DNA of 64,000 nt from Nonomuraea turcica (GCF_030718205.1 NZ_JAUZQF010000025.1:62001-126000); one strand, 5' to 3'; shown: positions 7,637 to 16,172, counted from the first letter of the stretch. The notes: generated by a model from the letters alone, not told the origin. Numbers and translations are program-made.

Positions 7637-8248
7637 ATGAGCACACACGCTGCCCGGCTCGTCGCGCCGGACGGCTGCCGCAGCCTTCCGGCGCCGCATC
7701 AGCGCAGGATTCGCAACGGAGCCGCCATGCCGACGGGCCCTTCCCCACAAAGCGCCAACGGCCATCTGGACAGCCGGCGCTTCCGGCAGGTGCTCGGCAG
7801 GTTCGCGACGGGCGTGGTGGCGATCACGGCGCTCGATCCGCTGAACGGCGAGCCCTGCGGCCTGGCCGCGAACTCCTTCACCTCGGTCTCGCTCGACCCG
7901 CCCCTCGTGGCGTTCTGCATGGCGCACACCAGCACCAGCTGGCCCAGGGTACGCGGCGCGAAGATCGTCACGGTGAACGTGCTGGCCGAGCACCAGCAGG
8001 CGGTGTGCGCACAAATGGCCACCAGAGGCGGCGACAAGTTCGCGGGCCTGGAGTGGACCGGCTCCCCCGGCGGCAACCCCGTGCTCGAAGGCGCGCTGGC
8101 CTGGATCGACTGCGCGGTCGAGGCTGAGCACGCGGCGGGCGACCACATGATCGTGGTGGCCCGGGTGCTGCAGCTCGACACGCACGCCGAGGGCGGGCCG
8201 CTGGTGTTCTTCCGCGGCGGCTACGGGGGGTTCGTTGACGCTTCCTGA
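7637..8248 (+). CDS. HsaB-like flavin reductase
   Basis: A 203-residue flavin reductase of the short FMN-binding split-barrel type. It should supply reduced flavin to a two-component monooxygenase. The domain runs from about residue 45 (RRFRQVLGRFATGVVAITAL) through GLAANSFTSVSLDPPLVAFC, KFAGLEW and the C-terminal PLVFFRGGYGGF. This resembles HsaB, the partner of the steroid oxygenase HsaA. The ATG at 7637 has AGGAGG at 7624-7629, so the unusual 44-residue N-terminal extension appears to be translated; an internal ATG at 7727 has only a weak site. No HsaA-like gene is in the window. Confidence 0.8.
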   Translation: MSTHAARLVAPDGCRSLPAPHQRRIRNGAAMPTGPSPQSANGHLDSRRFRQVLGRFATGVVAITALDPLNGEPCGLAANSFTSVSLDPPLVAFCMAHTSTSWPRVRGAKIVTVNVLAEHQQAVCAQMATRGGDKFAGLEWTGSPGGNPVLEGALAWIDCAVEAEHAAGDHMIVVARVLQLDTHAEGGPLVFFRGGYGGFVDAS

Positions 8249-9377
8249 GCTCGGCGAGACCCCCGGCTTCCGCGAGGAGGTGCGGGCCTGGCTGGAGGAG
8301 GCGCTCAGCGGCGAGTTCGCCCCGGCCAGGGGCCTCGGCGGCCCTGGGCGTGAGCACGAAGGGCACGAGCTGCGACTGGCCTGGGAGCGCCATCTCGGCA
8401 AGAACGGCTGGACCTGCCTCGGCTGGCCGGAGCGGTACGGCGGGCGCGCCGCCTCGCTGGAGGACCAGGTCGCCTTCTACGAGGAGTACGCCAGGGCCGA
8501 TGCCCCCGCGCGGGCCGGCCACATCGGCGAGGGCCTGATCGGGCCCACCATTCTCGACTTCGGCACCGACGAGCAGAAGGCCCGGTTCCTGCCGCCGATC
8601 CAGCGGGGCGAGGAGCTGTGGTGCCAGGGGTACTCCGAGCCCGAGGCCGGCTCCGACCTGGCCGGCGTCCAGACCAAGGCACATCTGGAAGACGGCCGCT
8701 GGGTGATCACCGGCCAGAAGGTGTGGACCTCGCTGGCCCACGTGGCCGACTGGTGTTTCGTCTTGTGCCGCACCAAGCCGGGCTCGCAGCGGCACCGCGG
8801 GCTGTCGTACCTGCTGGTGCCCATGCGGCAGCCAGGTGTCACCGTGCGACCGATCGTGCAGCTGACCGGGACGTCGGAGTTCAACGAGGTGTTCTTCGAC
8901 GGCGCGCGCACGGCGACGGACAACGTGCTGGGCGCGCCCGGCGACGGCTGGCGGGTCGCGATGGCCACGCTCGGCTACGAGCGCGGCGCCTCCACGCTCG
9001 GGCAGCAGATCGGCTTCCGGCGCGAACTGGCCAGGGTGATCGAGACGGCGAAGCGGACCGGCGCGGCCGATGACCCGGTGCTGCGTGACCGCCTCGTGCG
9101 GGCGTGGCTGGAGCTGGAGATCATGCGGCTCAACGCGCTCAGGATGGTGCGCCCCGACCCGGGGCCGGAGGTGTCGATCGCCAAGCTCTACTGGTCGGAG
9201 TGGCATCGCCGGCTCGGCGAGCTGGCGCAGGCCGTCCAGGGGAAAGCCGGGCTGGTAGGCGAGCTCAACGACCTGCAGCGGCTCTACCTGTTCAGCCGGG
9301 CCGACACGATCTATGCCGGTTCCAGCGAGATCCAGCGCAACATCATCGCCGAGCGCACCCTGGGACTGCCACGGTGA
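8235..9377 (+). CDS. fadE30: Acyl-CoA dehydrogenase FadE30 (IpdE1)
   Basis: A 380-residue acyl-CoA dehydrogenase. FadE30/IpdE1 of mycobacteria desaturates the CoA thioester of 5-hydroxy-HIP, the indanone left after steroid rings A and B are removed. Strong resemblance is seen in GLGGPGREHEGHELR, GWTCLGWPERYGGR, EEYARADAP, LWCQGYSEPEAGSDLAG, GQKVWTSLAH, RPIVQLTGTSEFNEVFFD and the C-terminal YAGSSEIQRNIIAERTLGLPR. The likely start is the TTG at 8235, 4 bases after a run of six Gs and overlapping the flavin reductase stop. It is the second gene of a KstR2-controlled operon. Confidence 0.88.
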   Translation: MTLPELGETPGFREEVRAWLEEALSGEFAPARGLGGPGREHEGHELRLAWERHLGKNGWTCLGWPERYGGRAASLEDQVAFYEEYARADAPARAGHIGEGLIGPTILDFGTDEQKARFLPPIQRGEELWCQGYSEPEAGSDLAGVQTKAHLEDGRWVITGQKVWTSLAHVADWCFVLCRTKPGSQRHRGLSYLLVPMRQPGVTVRPIVQLTGTSEFNEVFFDGARTATDNVLGAPGDGWRVAMATLGYERGASTLGQQIGFRRELARVIETAKRTGAADDPVLRDRLVRAWLELEIMRLNALRMVRPDPGPEVSIAKLYWSEWHRRLGELAQAVQGKAGLVGELNDLQRLYLFSRADTIYAGSSEIQRNIIAERTLGLPR

Positions 9378-9387
9378 GGGAGAGGCG

Positions 9388-10161
9388 ATGACCCCGGCGT
9401 ACCCCAAGGCACACGGACTGCTCGACGGCAAGGTGACGCTGGTGACGGCGGCCGCCGGCGCCGGCATCGGCTACGCGACCGCCCGCCGGTGCGCCGAGGA
9501 AGGCGCCACGATCGTGGTCTCGGACCGGCACGAACGCCGCCTGGCCGCCGCCGCCGACACCCTGACCGAGCTCACCGGCGTCAAGCCGCTCGCCGTCCCG
9601 TGCGACGTGACGTCCGAGGCGCAGGTGCTGGCGCTCTTCGACGCGGTGGTCGAGGCGCACGGCCGGCTCGACGTAGTGATCAACAACGCCGGACTCGGCG
9701 GTACGGCGCCGCTGGCCGAGATGTCCGACGACCAGTGGCACGCGGTCATCGACGTCACCCTGAACGGCACCATGCGCTGCACCCGGGCCGCGCTCCGCCA
9801 GATGATCGGTCAGGGCTCCGGCGTCATCGTGAACAACGCCTCGGTGATCGGGTGGCGGGCGCAGCGCGGGCAGGCCCACTACGCTGCCGCCAAGGCGGGG
9901 GTGATGGCGCTGACCAGGTGCGTGGCGCTGGAGGCGGCCGAGCACGGCGTGCGGGTCAACGCGGTGGCGCCGTCGCTGGCGGTGCATCCGTTCCTGGCGA
10001 AGGTGACCAGCGAGGAGTTGCTGGCGGAGCTGGCGGCCAAGGAGGCGTTCGGGCGGTCGGCGGAGCCGTGGGAGGTGGCGAACGTGATCGTCTTCCTGGC
10101 CAGCGACTATTCCTCGTACATGACGGGCGAGGTGGTCTCGGTCTCCTCCCAGCACCCCTGA
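9388..10161 (+). CDS. ipdF: Short-chain dehydrogenase IpdF
   Basis: A 257-residue SDR matching IpdF (Rv3559c) closely. IpdF acts on the hydroxyl of the HIP-CoA-derived intermediate in C/D-ring degradation. It shows HGLLDGKVTLVTAAAGAGIGYATARR (NAD site), NNAGLGG, the catalytic NNASVIGWRAQRGQAHYAAAKAGVMALTRC with YxxxK, and the diagnostic C-terminus SSYMTGEVVSVSSQHP. The start is the ATG at 9388 after GAGGGAGAGG, 10 bases after the fadE30 stop. The longer open frame upstream reads through fadE30 and is rejected. The fadE30-ipdF order is as in mycobacteria. Confidence 0.9.
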   Translation: MTPAYPKAHGLLDGKVTLVTAAAGAGIGYATARRCAEEGATIVVSDRHERRLAAAADTLTELTGVKPLAVPCDVTSEAQVLALFDAVVEAHGRLDVVINNAGLGGTAPLAEMSDDQWHAVIDVTLNGTMRCTRAALRQMIGQGSGVIVNNASVIGWRAQRGQAHYAAAKAGVMALTRCVALEAAEHGVRVNAVAPSLAVHPFLAKVTSEELLAELAAKEAFGRSAEPWEVANVIVFLASDYSSYMTGEVVSVSSQHP

Positions 10162-10224
10162 CCGGCCCCTGTCAGGGAAAGATCAGGCTATGCGGCAAGA
10201 GGTTCCGGATCTACTGTCCGGATT

Positions 10225-11520
10225 ATGGGCCCACGCTCCTCCTTCCTGCTCGATGTCCTCATGACGGAGTTCGGCGAGTCGATCAAGCAAGACCCCGCCG
10301 CATTTAGGCGGAAATTTCGGAAAATGGCGGCCTCCCCCTTCGCCTTCTACCGCGGCAGCGCGTCCCTCTTCTACGCGGATATGACCGGCGCGTACGCCGA
10401 CGACGCCTACCTCGACGCCCCCACCAGCCGCGTCTGGATCCACGGCGACCTGCACGCGGAGAACTTCGGCACGTACATGAGCGCCTCCGGGGTGCTCGTC
10501 TTCAACGTCAACGACTTCGACGAGGCGTACGTGGGGCCCTACATCTGGGACCTCAAGCGCTTCGCCGCCAGCGTGGCGCTGCTCGGGTACGCCAAGGCGT
10601 TGTCGGACGACACGATCGGCGGGCTGGTGACCGACTTCGCCAGGGCGTACCTGGACGAGCTGGGCGGCATCGCGGCCGGCGGGGACGACGCGATCGGCTC
10701 GCTCACCCTGGACACCACCACGGGCGTACTGCACCACGTGCTGCAGACGGCGCGGCTCAACACACGGGTGGCGCTGCTCGACGTGGAGACCGTGATCGAC
10801 GACTACGACCGGCGCTTCGCGCTCATGGAAGGGCGGACGGCGGTCGACGCGGCGACCAGGGACGCCGTGCTGGCCGCGTTCGAGGAGTACCTGACCACGC
10901 TGCCCACGCAGGCGAACCCGGTCGAGCACGTGATCAAGGACGTGGCGCTGCGCAAGGGCGTGGGCATCGGGTCGGCGGGGCTGCCGTCGTACAACCTGCT
11001 GCTCGAAGGGCGCTCGCAGGCGCTGGAGAACGACGTCATCCTCTACATGAAGCAGGCGGCGGTGCCGGCCGTGGCGCGGCACGTGACCGACGAGAAGGTG
11101 GTCTCCTACTTCCTGCACCAGGGGCATCGCACGGCGGAGTCGCAGCGGGCGCTACAGGCCTACGCCGATCCCTGGCTGGGGTACACGACGCTCGGCGGAG
11201 TCGGGCAGCTCGTGGCGGAGGTGTCGCCGTACTCCGCCGATCTGGACTGGGACGACGTGAACGAGCCGGACGAGCTGCGCTCGATCATGCGGGACCTCGG
11301 GCGGGCGGTGGCGCGCATGCACTCGGTGGCCGACGACGAGTCCAGCCACGACCTCGTCGACTTCTCGACGGAGGAGGCGATCATGGCGGTGATCGACGGC
11401 GACAGGTCCGGATTTATCGGGGTTTTGGTGGATTTTGCTCACCGTTATGGGGCACAGGCCCGGGAAGACCACCAACGGTTCGTCGATCTGTTCCGCAACG
11501 GCCGCCTCCCTGGCGTCTGA
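10225..11520 (+). CDS. DUF2252 protein
   Basis: A 431-residue DUF2252 protein with a kinase/phosphotransferase-like core. WIHGDLHAENFGTY (about residues 72-85) gives the HxDxxxxN-type catalytic loop, and VFNVNDFDEAYVGPYIWDLKRF supplies the DFD-like metal site. The C-terminal part contains GYTTLGGVGQLVAEVSPYSADLDW. No function is established for the family; a small-molecule or peptide phosphotransferase is possible from the fold. The direct repeat CCGGAT-CTACTGT-CCGGAT stands just before the ATG and no Shine-Dalgarno is obvious. It precedes an ATP-grasp gene on the same strand with a 27-base gap. Confidence 0.82.
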   Translation: MGPRSSFLLDVLMTEFGESIKQDPAAFRRKFRKMAASPFAFYRGSASLFYADMTGAYADDAYLDAPTSRVWIHGDLHAENFGTYMSASGVLVFNVNDFDEAYVGPYIWDLKRFAASVALLGYAKALSDDTIGGLVTDFARAYLDELGGIAAGGDDAIGSLTLDTTTGVLHHVLQTARLNTRVALLDVETVIDDYDRRFALMEGRTAVDAATRDAVLAAFEEYLTTLPTQANPVEHVIKDVALRKGVGIGSAGLPSYNLLLEGRSQALENDVILYMKQAAVPAVARHVTDEKVVSYFLHQGHRTAESQRALQAYADPWLGYTTLGGVGQLVAEVSPYSADLDWDDVNEPDELRSIMRDLGRAVARMHSVADDESSHDLVDFSTEEAIMAVIDGDRSGFIGVLVDFAHRYGAQAREDHQRFVDLFRNGRLPGV

Positions 11521-11547
11521 CCCGCGGGCGGGAGCGGAGGGACCCCC

Positions 11548-12750
11548 GTGCGACATCTGATCGGGCTGCTGCTGGGGACCGAGGAGGACTGGCCGTCGGC
11601 GTTCGAGACCCTGTTACGGCGGCTCGGGCCGATCAAGGGGGTGGGCGAGTTCGACGTGGAACGGGTCACGATCGAGCCGTTCGACCTGCGCGCGAAACCG
11701 CGGCACGCGCTGGTGATCGATCGGCTGGCGTACTGGTATTACCACCCGCGCGAGTGGCTCAAGAAGATCTCCATGATGGACGACGTCTATCTGCTCAACA
11801 GCCCGTTCACGTTCCAGTCGATGGAGAAGCACGCCGCTTACTGCGCGATGATGCGGCTCGGGCTGAAGGTGCCGGAGACGGTGCTGGTGCCGTACAAGAA
11901 CCCGCCGGACAACACCAGGTACGCCTACACCGCGGCCCGCTACAACCGGCCCTTCGACCTGGACGAGGTGGCCGAGCGGATCGGCTACCCGCTGTTCATG
12001 AAGCCGTACGACGGCGGCGCCTGGCGCGGCGTGTCCCTGGTGCGCGACCGGGACGAGCTGCACCGGGCCTACGACGCCAGCGGCGAGATGCTCATGCACC
12101 TCCAGCAGGCCGTCCAGGGGTACGACGCGTTCGCCAGGTCGCTGTCGATCGGGCCCGAGACGATGGTGATGCGCTTCAGGCCCGAGGAGCCGATGCACGC
12201 GCGGTACGCCGTCGACCACGAGTTCCTGTCACCGGCCGCCGGCGAGGAGGTCGTGACGATCGGGAAGCTCGTCAACGCGTTCTTCCGGTGGGAGTTCAAC
12301 TCCTGCGAGACCCTGGTCAAGGGCTCGGACGTGCACCCCATCGACTACGCCAACGCCTGCCCCGACGTGGCGCTGACGAGCCTGCACTACTACTTCCCCT
12401 GGGCGATCAAGACGCTGGTGAAGTGGTGTGTGTTCTGCGTGGCCACCCGGCGCAGGCCGCGGATCGATCTGGAGACGCACGACTACTTCGCGGTCACCGG
12501 GACGTACGAGGAACGGCTGGCGGAGTATCGAAGGCTGGCGGACCGCTATTTCGACACCGAGCGTTACCACGAGTTCTGCCGGACCCATCTGGGGCACCTC
12601 GACGAGGTGGTGCTGGAGTGGGTGGCCGCGCCGGAGTTCGACCGGCTGCTGGTGGACACGGTGAAGGCCACGTATCCGGCACACGAGCACGACCGGTTCG
12701 TCGAGCACTTCAGGGGGCTGCTGCGGCTCTGGGTGAAGGACCAGGGCTAG
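11548..12750 (+). CDS. ATP-grasp family protein
   Basis: A 400-residue protein with an ATP-grasp-like centre. NSPFTFQSMEKHAAYCAMMRLGLKVPETVLVP (about residues 90-121) leads into YPLFMKPYDGGAWRGVSLVRD (about 149-169), the lysine- and glycine-rich nucleotide-binding strand. It then reads EMLMHLQQAV and ITIGKL-type segments. ATP-grasp enzymes join a carboxylate to an amine, thiol or hydroxyl; the substrates here are unknown. The C-terminal 100 residues are charged and helical. GGAGCGGAGGG precedes the GTG. Pairing with DUF2252 suggests a joint pathway; a strong terminator follows. Confidence 0.7.
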   Translation: MRHLIGLLLGTEEDWPSAFETLLRRLGPIKGVGEFDVERVTIEPFDLRAKPRHALVIDRLAYWYYHPREWLKKISMMDDVYLLNSPFTFQSMEKHAAYCAMMRLGLKVPETVLVPYKNPPDNTRYAYTAARYNRPFDLDEVAERIGYPLFMKPYDGGAWRGVSLVRDRDELHRAYDASGEMLMHLQQAVQGYDAFARSLSIGPETMVMRFRPEEPMHARYAVDHEFLSPAAGEEVVTIGKLVNAFFRWEFNSCETLVKGSDVHPIDYANACPDVALTSLHYYFPWAIKTLVKWCVFCVATRRRPRIDLETHDYFAVTGTYEERLAEYRRLADRYFDTERYHEFCRTHLGHLDEVVLEWVAAPEFDRLLVDTVKATYPAHEHDRFVEHFRGLLRLWVKDQG

Positions 12751-12760
12751 CGCGGAGGGT

Positions 12761-12792
12761 GCGAGCCAGGCCGGGATCCCGGCCTGGCTCGC
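12761..12792. terminator. Bidirectional terminator
   Basis: A perfect 16-bp inverted repeat, GCGAGCCAGGCCGGGA and its complement, with no spacer. It separates the plus-strand ATP-grasp gene from the converging minus-strand secreted-peptide genes. Confidence 0.8.
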
Positions 12793-12813
12793 CGGAGGGG
12801 GCTCGAGGACCAA

Positions 12814-13074
12814 TCAGTCGACGATGTCGTCGATGCTCGCGCGGCTGCCGTAGCTCGCCGTGACGGCGTTGCCGTTGACGTTGTTGACACTGCTCGCGCC
12901 GTGGCCGTTCACGTTGACGTTGACGACGTTGCCGAAGTTGTTTCCGGACTGGGACGAGGACCTGTTGGAGCTGGAGTTGCCCGCGTTGACGTCCGCGTAC
13001 GCGACGGCGGGCAGGAGCCCGGCGCCGGCCGCGGCCGCGGCGATGAGGCCGGTCGCGCAGAGCTTCTTCACCAT
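12814..13074 (-). CDS. Small secreted Asn/Ser/Gly-rich protein (paralogue A)
   Basis: An 86-residue precursor with a signal peptide (MVKKLCATGLIAAAAAGAGLLPAVAYA, cleavage after residue 27). The mature part of about 59 residues is rich in N, S, V and G and reads SSQSGNNFGNVVNVNVNG, then GASSVNNVNG. No cysteine remains after cleavage. The alternating hydrophobic/polar pattern suggests beta-strand assembly at the cell surface, like small surface-active proteins of filamentous actinobacteria, but it is not a chaplin or rodlin by sequence. AGGA precedes the ATG. It lies 16 bases downstream of a paralogue sharing SSQSGNNFG and VNNVNG. Confidence 0.75.
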   Translation of the reverse strand: MVKKLCATGLIAAAAAGAGLLPAVAYADVNAGNSSSNRSSSQSGNNFGNVVNVNVNGHGASSVNNVNGNAVTASYGSRASIDDIVD

Positions 13075-13090
13075 GTCGATGTCCTTTCGG

Positions 13091-13375
13091 TCAGCCGAAG
13101 ATGTATGTCACCGTGATGCCGCCGTGCGTGGCGGTCGAGGCGATGCCGTTGACGTTGTTGACGTTGGTCGAGGCGCCCTCACCGCGGTTGGCGGCCGAGA
13201 CGTCGCCGAAGTTGTTTCCCGACTGGGACGAGCCGCTGCTGCCGCTCCAGTTGTAGGACCAGGAACGGTCGCCACAACGGTCGGACCAGCCGTCAGCGCG
13301 CGCGGGGACAGCAGGGAGCGCGCCACTCGCGACCGCTGCCACCATGGCCGCGGCGGCGCACACTCTTCGGATCAC
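13091..13375 (-). CDS. Small secreted protein (paralogue B)
   Basis: A 94-residue precursor with a signal peptide (MIRRVCAAAAMVAAVASGALPAVPARA). The mature N-terminal part has a pair of cysteines or near-cysteine context (DRCGDRSWSYNW), followed by SSGSSQSGNNFGDV and GASTNVNNVNGIAS. It shares the SSQSGNNFG core and VNNVNG tail with the next gene, so the two arose by tandem duplication. The GTG start has GGAG 6 bases upstream. The region upstream (13376-13512) is AT-rich for this genome and probably carries the common promoter. Function unknown; a surface or matrix role is inference. Confidence 0.72.
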   Translation of the reverse strand: MIRRVCAAAAMVAAVASGALPAVPARADGWSDRCGDRSWSYNWSGSSGSSQSGNNFGDVSAANRGEGASTNVNNVNGIASTATHGGITVTYIFG

Positions 13376-13542
13376 TTCTGCTCCTTCGCCCTCAGGGCCT
13401 TGACCTTTCCTTGGCCCTTGGAGATCAAGGTCGATGCGAGCCTATAACTCTGCGTTGTCAATTGATAGCGCAAAGTAATCAGAATATTGTTCGGCACATA
13501 CGCTGACGCAGGATGTCAGCGACCCGGGCCTATCGTCCCCGC

Positions 13543-14193
13543 ATGATCTACGAGCTGCGGCAGTACACGTTGCGCCCGGGGCGGCGCGACACGCTCATCG
13601 AGCTGTTCGAGCGGGAGTTCGTCGAGACGCAGGAGGCGGCGGGCATGCGGGTCGCCGGGACCTTCCGCAACCCGGACGCGCCCGACACGTTCCCCTGGCT
13701 GCGTGCCTTCCCTGACATGCCGGCCAGGAAGGCGGCACTGGAGGCCTTCTACGGCGGGCCCGTGTGGCAGGCCAACCGCGACGCGGCGAATGCCACGATG
13801 ATCGACTCCGACGACGTGCTGCTCCTGCGCGCCCTCGCGGAGCCGCCCGCATGGGAGCGGCCGCCGGTCGGCGCGGCCGAGCTCCCGCCGTCGATGTACG
13901 TGGCCACGATCTGCCACGTCGAGGACGGCTTCGCCGGCTTCTTCGACTCGGAGGTCGCTCCGGTGCTGGCCGAGGCCGGGGTGCCGGTGGTGGCCCGGTT
14001 CGAGACCGAGCACGCGGAGAACACCTTTCCGCGCCTGCCGGTCCGGACCGGGGAGACGGTGTTCGTGTGGTTCGCCCGCTTCGACACGCCGGAGGACGAG
14101 CGGGTGGTGGACCTGCCGATGCTGAAGACGCGCCTGACCGCGGCGCCGCAGCGGCTCCGCCTGCGTCCCACCGCCCGGTCCGCCATGCGCTGA
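13543..14193 (+). CDS. NIPSNAP family protein
   Basis: A 216-residue protein starting MIYELRQYTLRPGRRDTLIELFE, the usual N-terminus of bacterial NIPSNAP proteins, which have ferredoxin-like alpha/beta barrels. A second half-repeat begins near SMYVATICHVEDGFAGFFDSEVAPVL. Members are small cytosolic proteins with no firmly known role. The frame is open 10 codons further upstream, but the family start argues for the ATG at 13543. TATCGT lies 8-13 bases before it and no ribosome site is seen, so a leaderless transcript is likely. Confidence 0.8.
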   Translation: MIYELRQYTLRPGRRDTLIELFEREFVETQEAAGMRVAGTFRNPDAPDTFPWLRAFPDMPARKAALEAFYGGPVWQANRDAANATMIDSDDVLLLRALAEPPAWERPPVGAAELPPSMYVATICHVEDGFAGFFDSEVAPVLAEAGVPVVARFETEHAENTFPRLPVRTGETVFVWFARFDTPEDERVVDLPMLKTRLTAAPQRLRLRPTARSAMR

Positions 14194-14324
14194 GCACGCC
14201 CAGGGACCACCCCCTGACCAAGGGGCGGGCGAAAGCTGGGGTTTTCCCTAGGAGGCACCCTGAGTCTGCGGGTACGCCGGACATCTACGCTCCAAAGGCG
14301 GTAGATCTCAGCGGAGGGCCCTGG

Positions 14325-14528
14325 ATGGACGTGCATGAGATCAGAAGACGGCACGAGGACGAGCTCCTCGCCATCCCCAACGTCACCGGCGTCTCCACCG
14401 GTAAGGGCGACGCGGACGAGGACGTGATCGTCGTCTACGTGACCCACATGGTCTCGTCAGGAATCCCGGCCGAGCTCGACGGCGTACCCGTCAAGGTCAT
14501 GGAGATCGGGACCCCCACGGCTCAGTGA
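14325..14528 (+). CDS. Small protein resembling a protease N-terminal domain
   Basis: A 67-residue protein starting MDVHEIRRRHEDELLAIPNV with GCGGAGGG 7-14 bases before the ATG. Its segment NVTGVSTGKGDADEDVIVVYV is arranged like the N-terminal part of the next gene's protease (NVVGFGQGV ... PALLVFVSQKL): a short strand, a glycine-rich turn, an acidic linker, then a hydrophobic strand. It may be a stand-alone pro-domain, inhibitor or chaperone for that protease. It ends 44 bases before the protease start. Confidence 0.6.
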   Translation: MDVHEIRRRHEDELLAIPNVTGVSTGKGDADEDVIVVYVTHMVSSGIPAELDGVPVKVMEIGTPTAQ

Positions 14529-14572
14529 GCATCACCGCACCCGGAACTCCTTCCATGTAGGAGGTGGTTGGC

Positions 14573-15697
14573 GTGAGCCAGCCGGAACTGATGCGCGGAT
14601 CCCAGGGCTATCGCCTGTCCGACGCCGCCAAGGAGCAGGCTGCCCACACACTGATGGATCCTGCGACGCGGCCGAGCAATGTCGTGGGGTTCGGCCAGGG
14701 CGTCAAGTGGACGCATGGGGAGCCGACCGGCGAGCCGGCACTGCTCGTCTTCGTGTCGCAGAAACTCCCGCCCACCATGCTCAGGGAGCAGGACCTGCTG
14801 CCCCGGCGCATGGACGACGGGACGACCGTCGACGTGGTCAGGGTGGGCCACGTCGTCGCCGAGCGGCTGATGGGCTCTCCCCAGGCGATGAGCGCCCCCG
14901 CCGCCCAGTTCATGGGCGCACCCGCCCCCGCGATCCCGCGCGGCGACGGCGCGCCGGCCGACACCGGCGTACAGGTGCTCACCCGGCGCATGCGGCCCTG
15001 CCCGTCCGGCTTCTCCATCGGCAACGTGCAGGTCACGGCGGGGACGATGGGCAGCGTCGTCTACGACTTCCTGCCCGGCGCCACCATCGACCCGCCCGCG
15101 CCCGGGCTGGGCATCCCCTCCCGGTTCTACGTGCTCAGCAACAACCACGTCCTGGCCGACTCCAACCGCGCCCCCGTGGGCAGCGCGATCGTGCAGCCGG
15201 GCCGCTTCGACGGCGGTGTCGATCCCCAGGACCGGATCGCCGTCCTGTCCAGGTTCATCCCGATCGACCTCACCCCGGCCATCCCGCTGACGAGCCACAA
15301 CAACATCGTGGACGCCGCGATCGGCGAGGTGCAGTTCCAGGAGGCCACCAGGGAGACCTACTTCAACGGCGCGCCCAGAGGCTGGCGCCGCAAGGCCAAC
15401 GTGTCCGTCGGCGACCTGGTGAAGAAGACGGGGCGGACGACGAACCTGACGCTGGGCCGCATCATCGCGGTGGACGCCACGATCGACGTGAGCTACGGGT
15501 TCGGCGTCGGCCGCTTCCGCGACCAGATCGTCACGACCGCGATGTCGGCGGGCGGCGACTCGGGCTCCCTCGTCACGAGCCTGGACAACGTGGCCATGGG
15601 CCTGCTTTTCGCCGGGTCGGTCCAGGTCACCATCGTCAACCACATCGAGCACGTCCGTAGCCTGCTCCGCGTCGAGATCGCCGAGACGCTGGCATAA
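14573..15697 (+). CDS. Trypsin-like serine protease without signal peptide
   Basis: A 374-residue chymotrypsin-fold protease. The catalytic triad is visible: His192 in LSNNHVLADSN, Asp247 in NNIVDAAIGEV and Ser330 in SAGGDSGSLV. About 150 N-terminal residues carry an NVVGFGQGVKW...PALLVFVSQKLPP domain and a Pro/Ala-rich linker (MSAPAAQFMGAPAPAIP). No signal peptide or membrane segment is seen, so it may be intracellular or leave by another route. The frame opens at a GTG at 14564 inside the Shine-Dalgarno; the GTG at 14573, 8 bases after AGGAGG (14559-14564), is the better start. It is the middle gene of three. Confidence 0.8.
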   Translation: MSQPELMRGSQGYRLSDAAKEQAAHTLMDPATRPSNVVGFGQGVKWTHGEPTGEPALLVFVSQKLPPTMLREQDLLPRRMDDGTTVDVVRVGHVVAERLMGSPQAMSAPAAQFMGAPAPAIPRGDGAPADTGVQVLTRRMRPCPSGFSIGNVQVTAGTMGSVVYDFLPGATIDPPAPGLGIPSRFYVLSNNHVLADSNRAPVGSAIVQPGRFDGGVDPQDRIAVLSRFIPIDLTPAIPLTSHNNIVDAAIGEVQFQEATRETYFNGAPRGWRRKANVSVGDLVKKTGRTTNLTLGRIIAVDATIDVSYGFGVGRFRDQIVTTAMSAGGDSGSLVTSLDNVAMGLLFAGSVQVTIVNHIEHVRSLLRVEIAETLA

Positions 15698-15743
15698 CCC
15701 GCTGAGACGCCGCAGCGGTGCGGCATCGGAGGAGAGAAGCACC

Positions 15744-16172
15744 ATGCCTCAGTCAACCAAGGCGCCCGACCGGGCCTTTTACGACGCCACCGGAGGGCAG
15801 GCCAAGTCCTTCGCGGAGTCCGTCGCCGCGCAGAAGAGCGCCACCATCAACGCCTACGTGGAGCTGCGCAACGGGTCGGCGATCTTCGTCATCGACCTCG
15901 AGATCGACCCGAACACCTATCCGTTCCAGGTCGTCAGCGGCACCATCAAGTCGGGGATCTGCGGCGCACCGTGGGCCGTCACCAGCGGCCACCTGGGTGA
16001 GCAGCTCCTGCTGAACGCCACCAGGAAGGGCCAGGGCAGCTGCGCCGACACCATCACCGTGGTGGGCGAGCAGCAGGATCCGCTGTCGTGGCGGGGGACG
16101 TACGGGTTCGACGGCACCGCCTCGTCGTTCCGGCACACGACGATCTTCCACGCCTGGTCGCTCAGCCCGTGA
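15744..16172 (+). CDS. Hypothetical protein of the protease operon
   Basis: A 142-residue protein I do not recognise. An N-terminal charged helix (KAPDRAFYDATGGQAKSFAES) leads into a probably beta-rich body: INAYVELRNGSAIFVIDLEI, VSGTIKSGICGAPWAVTSGHLG, then SCADTITVVG and WRGTYGF. It has two cysteines (in SGICGAPW and GSCADT), which could pair or bind a ligand. There is no signal peptide. GGAGGAGAG precedes the ATG, 46 bases after the protease stop. Co-location suggests a substrate, inhibitor or partner of the protease; that is inference. Confidence 0.65.
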   Translation: MPQSTKAPDRAFYDATGGQAKSFAESVAAQKSATINAYVELRNGSAIFVIDLEIDPNTYPFQVVSGTIKSGICGAPWAVTSGHLGEQLLLNATRKGQGSCADTITVVGEQQDPLSWRGTYGFDGTASSFRHTTIFHAWSLSP

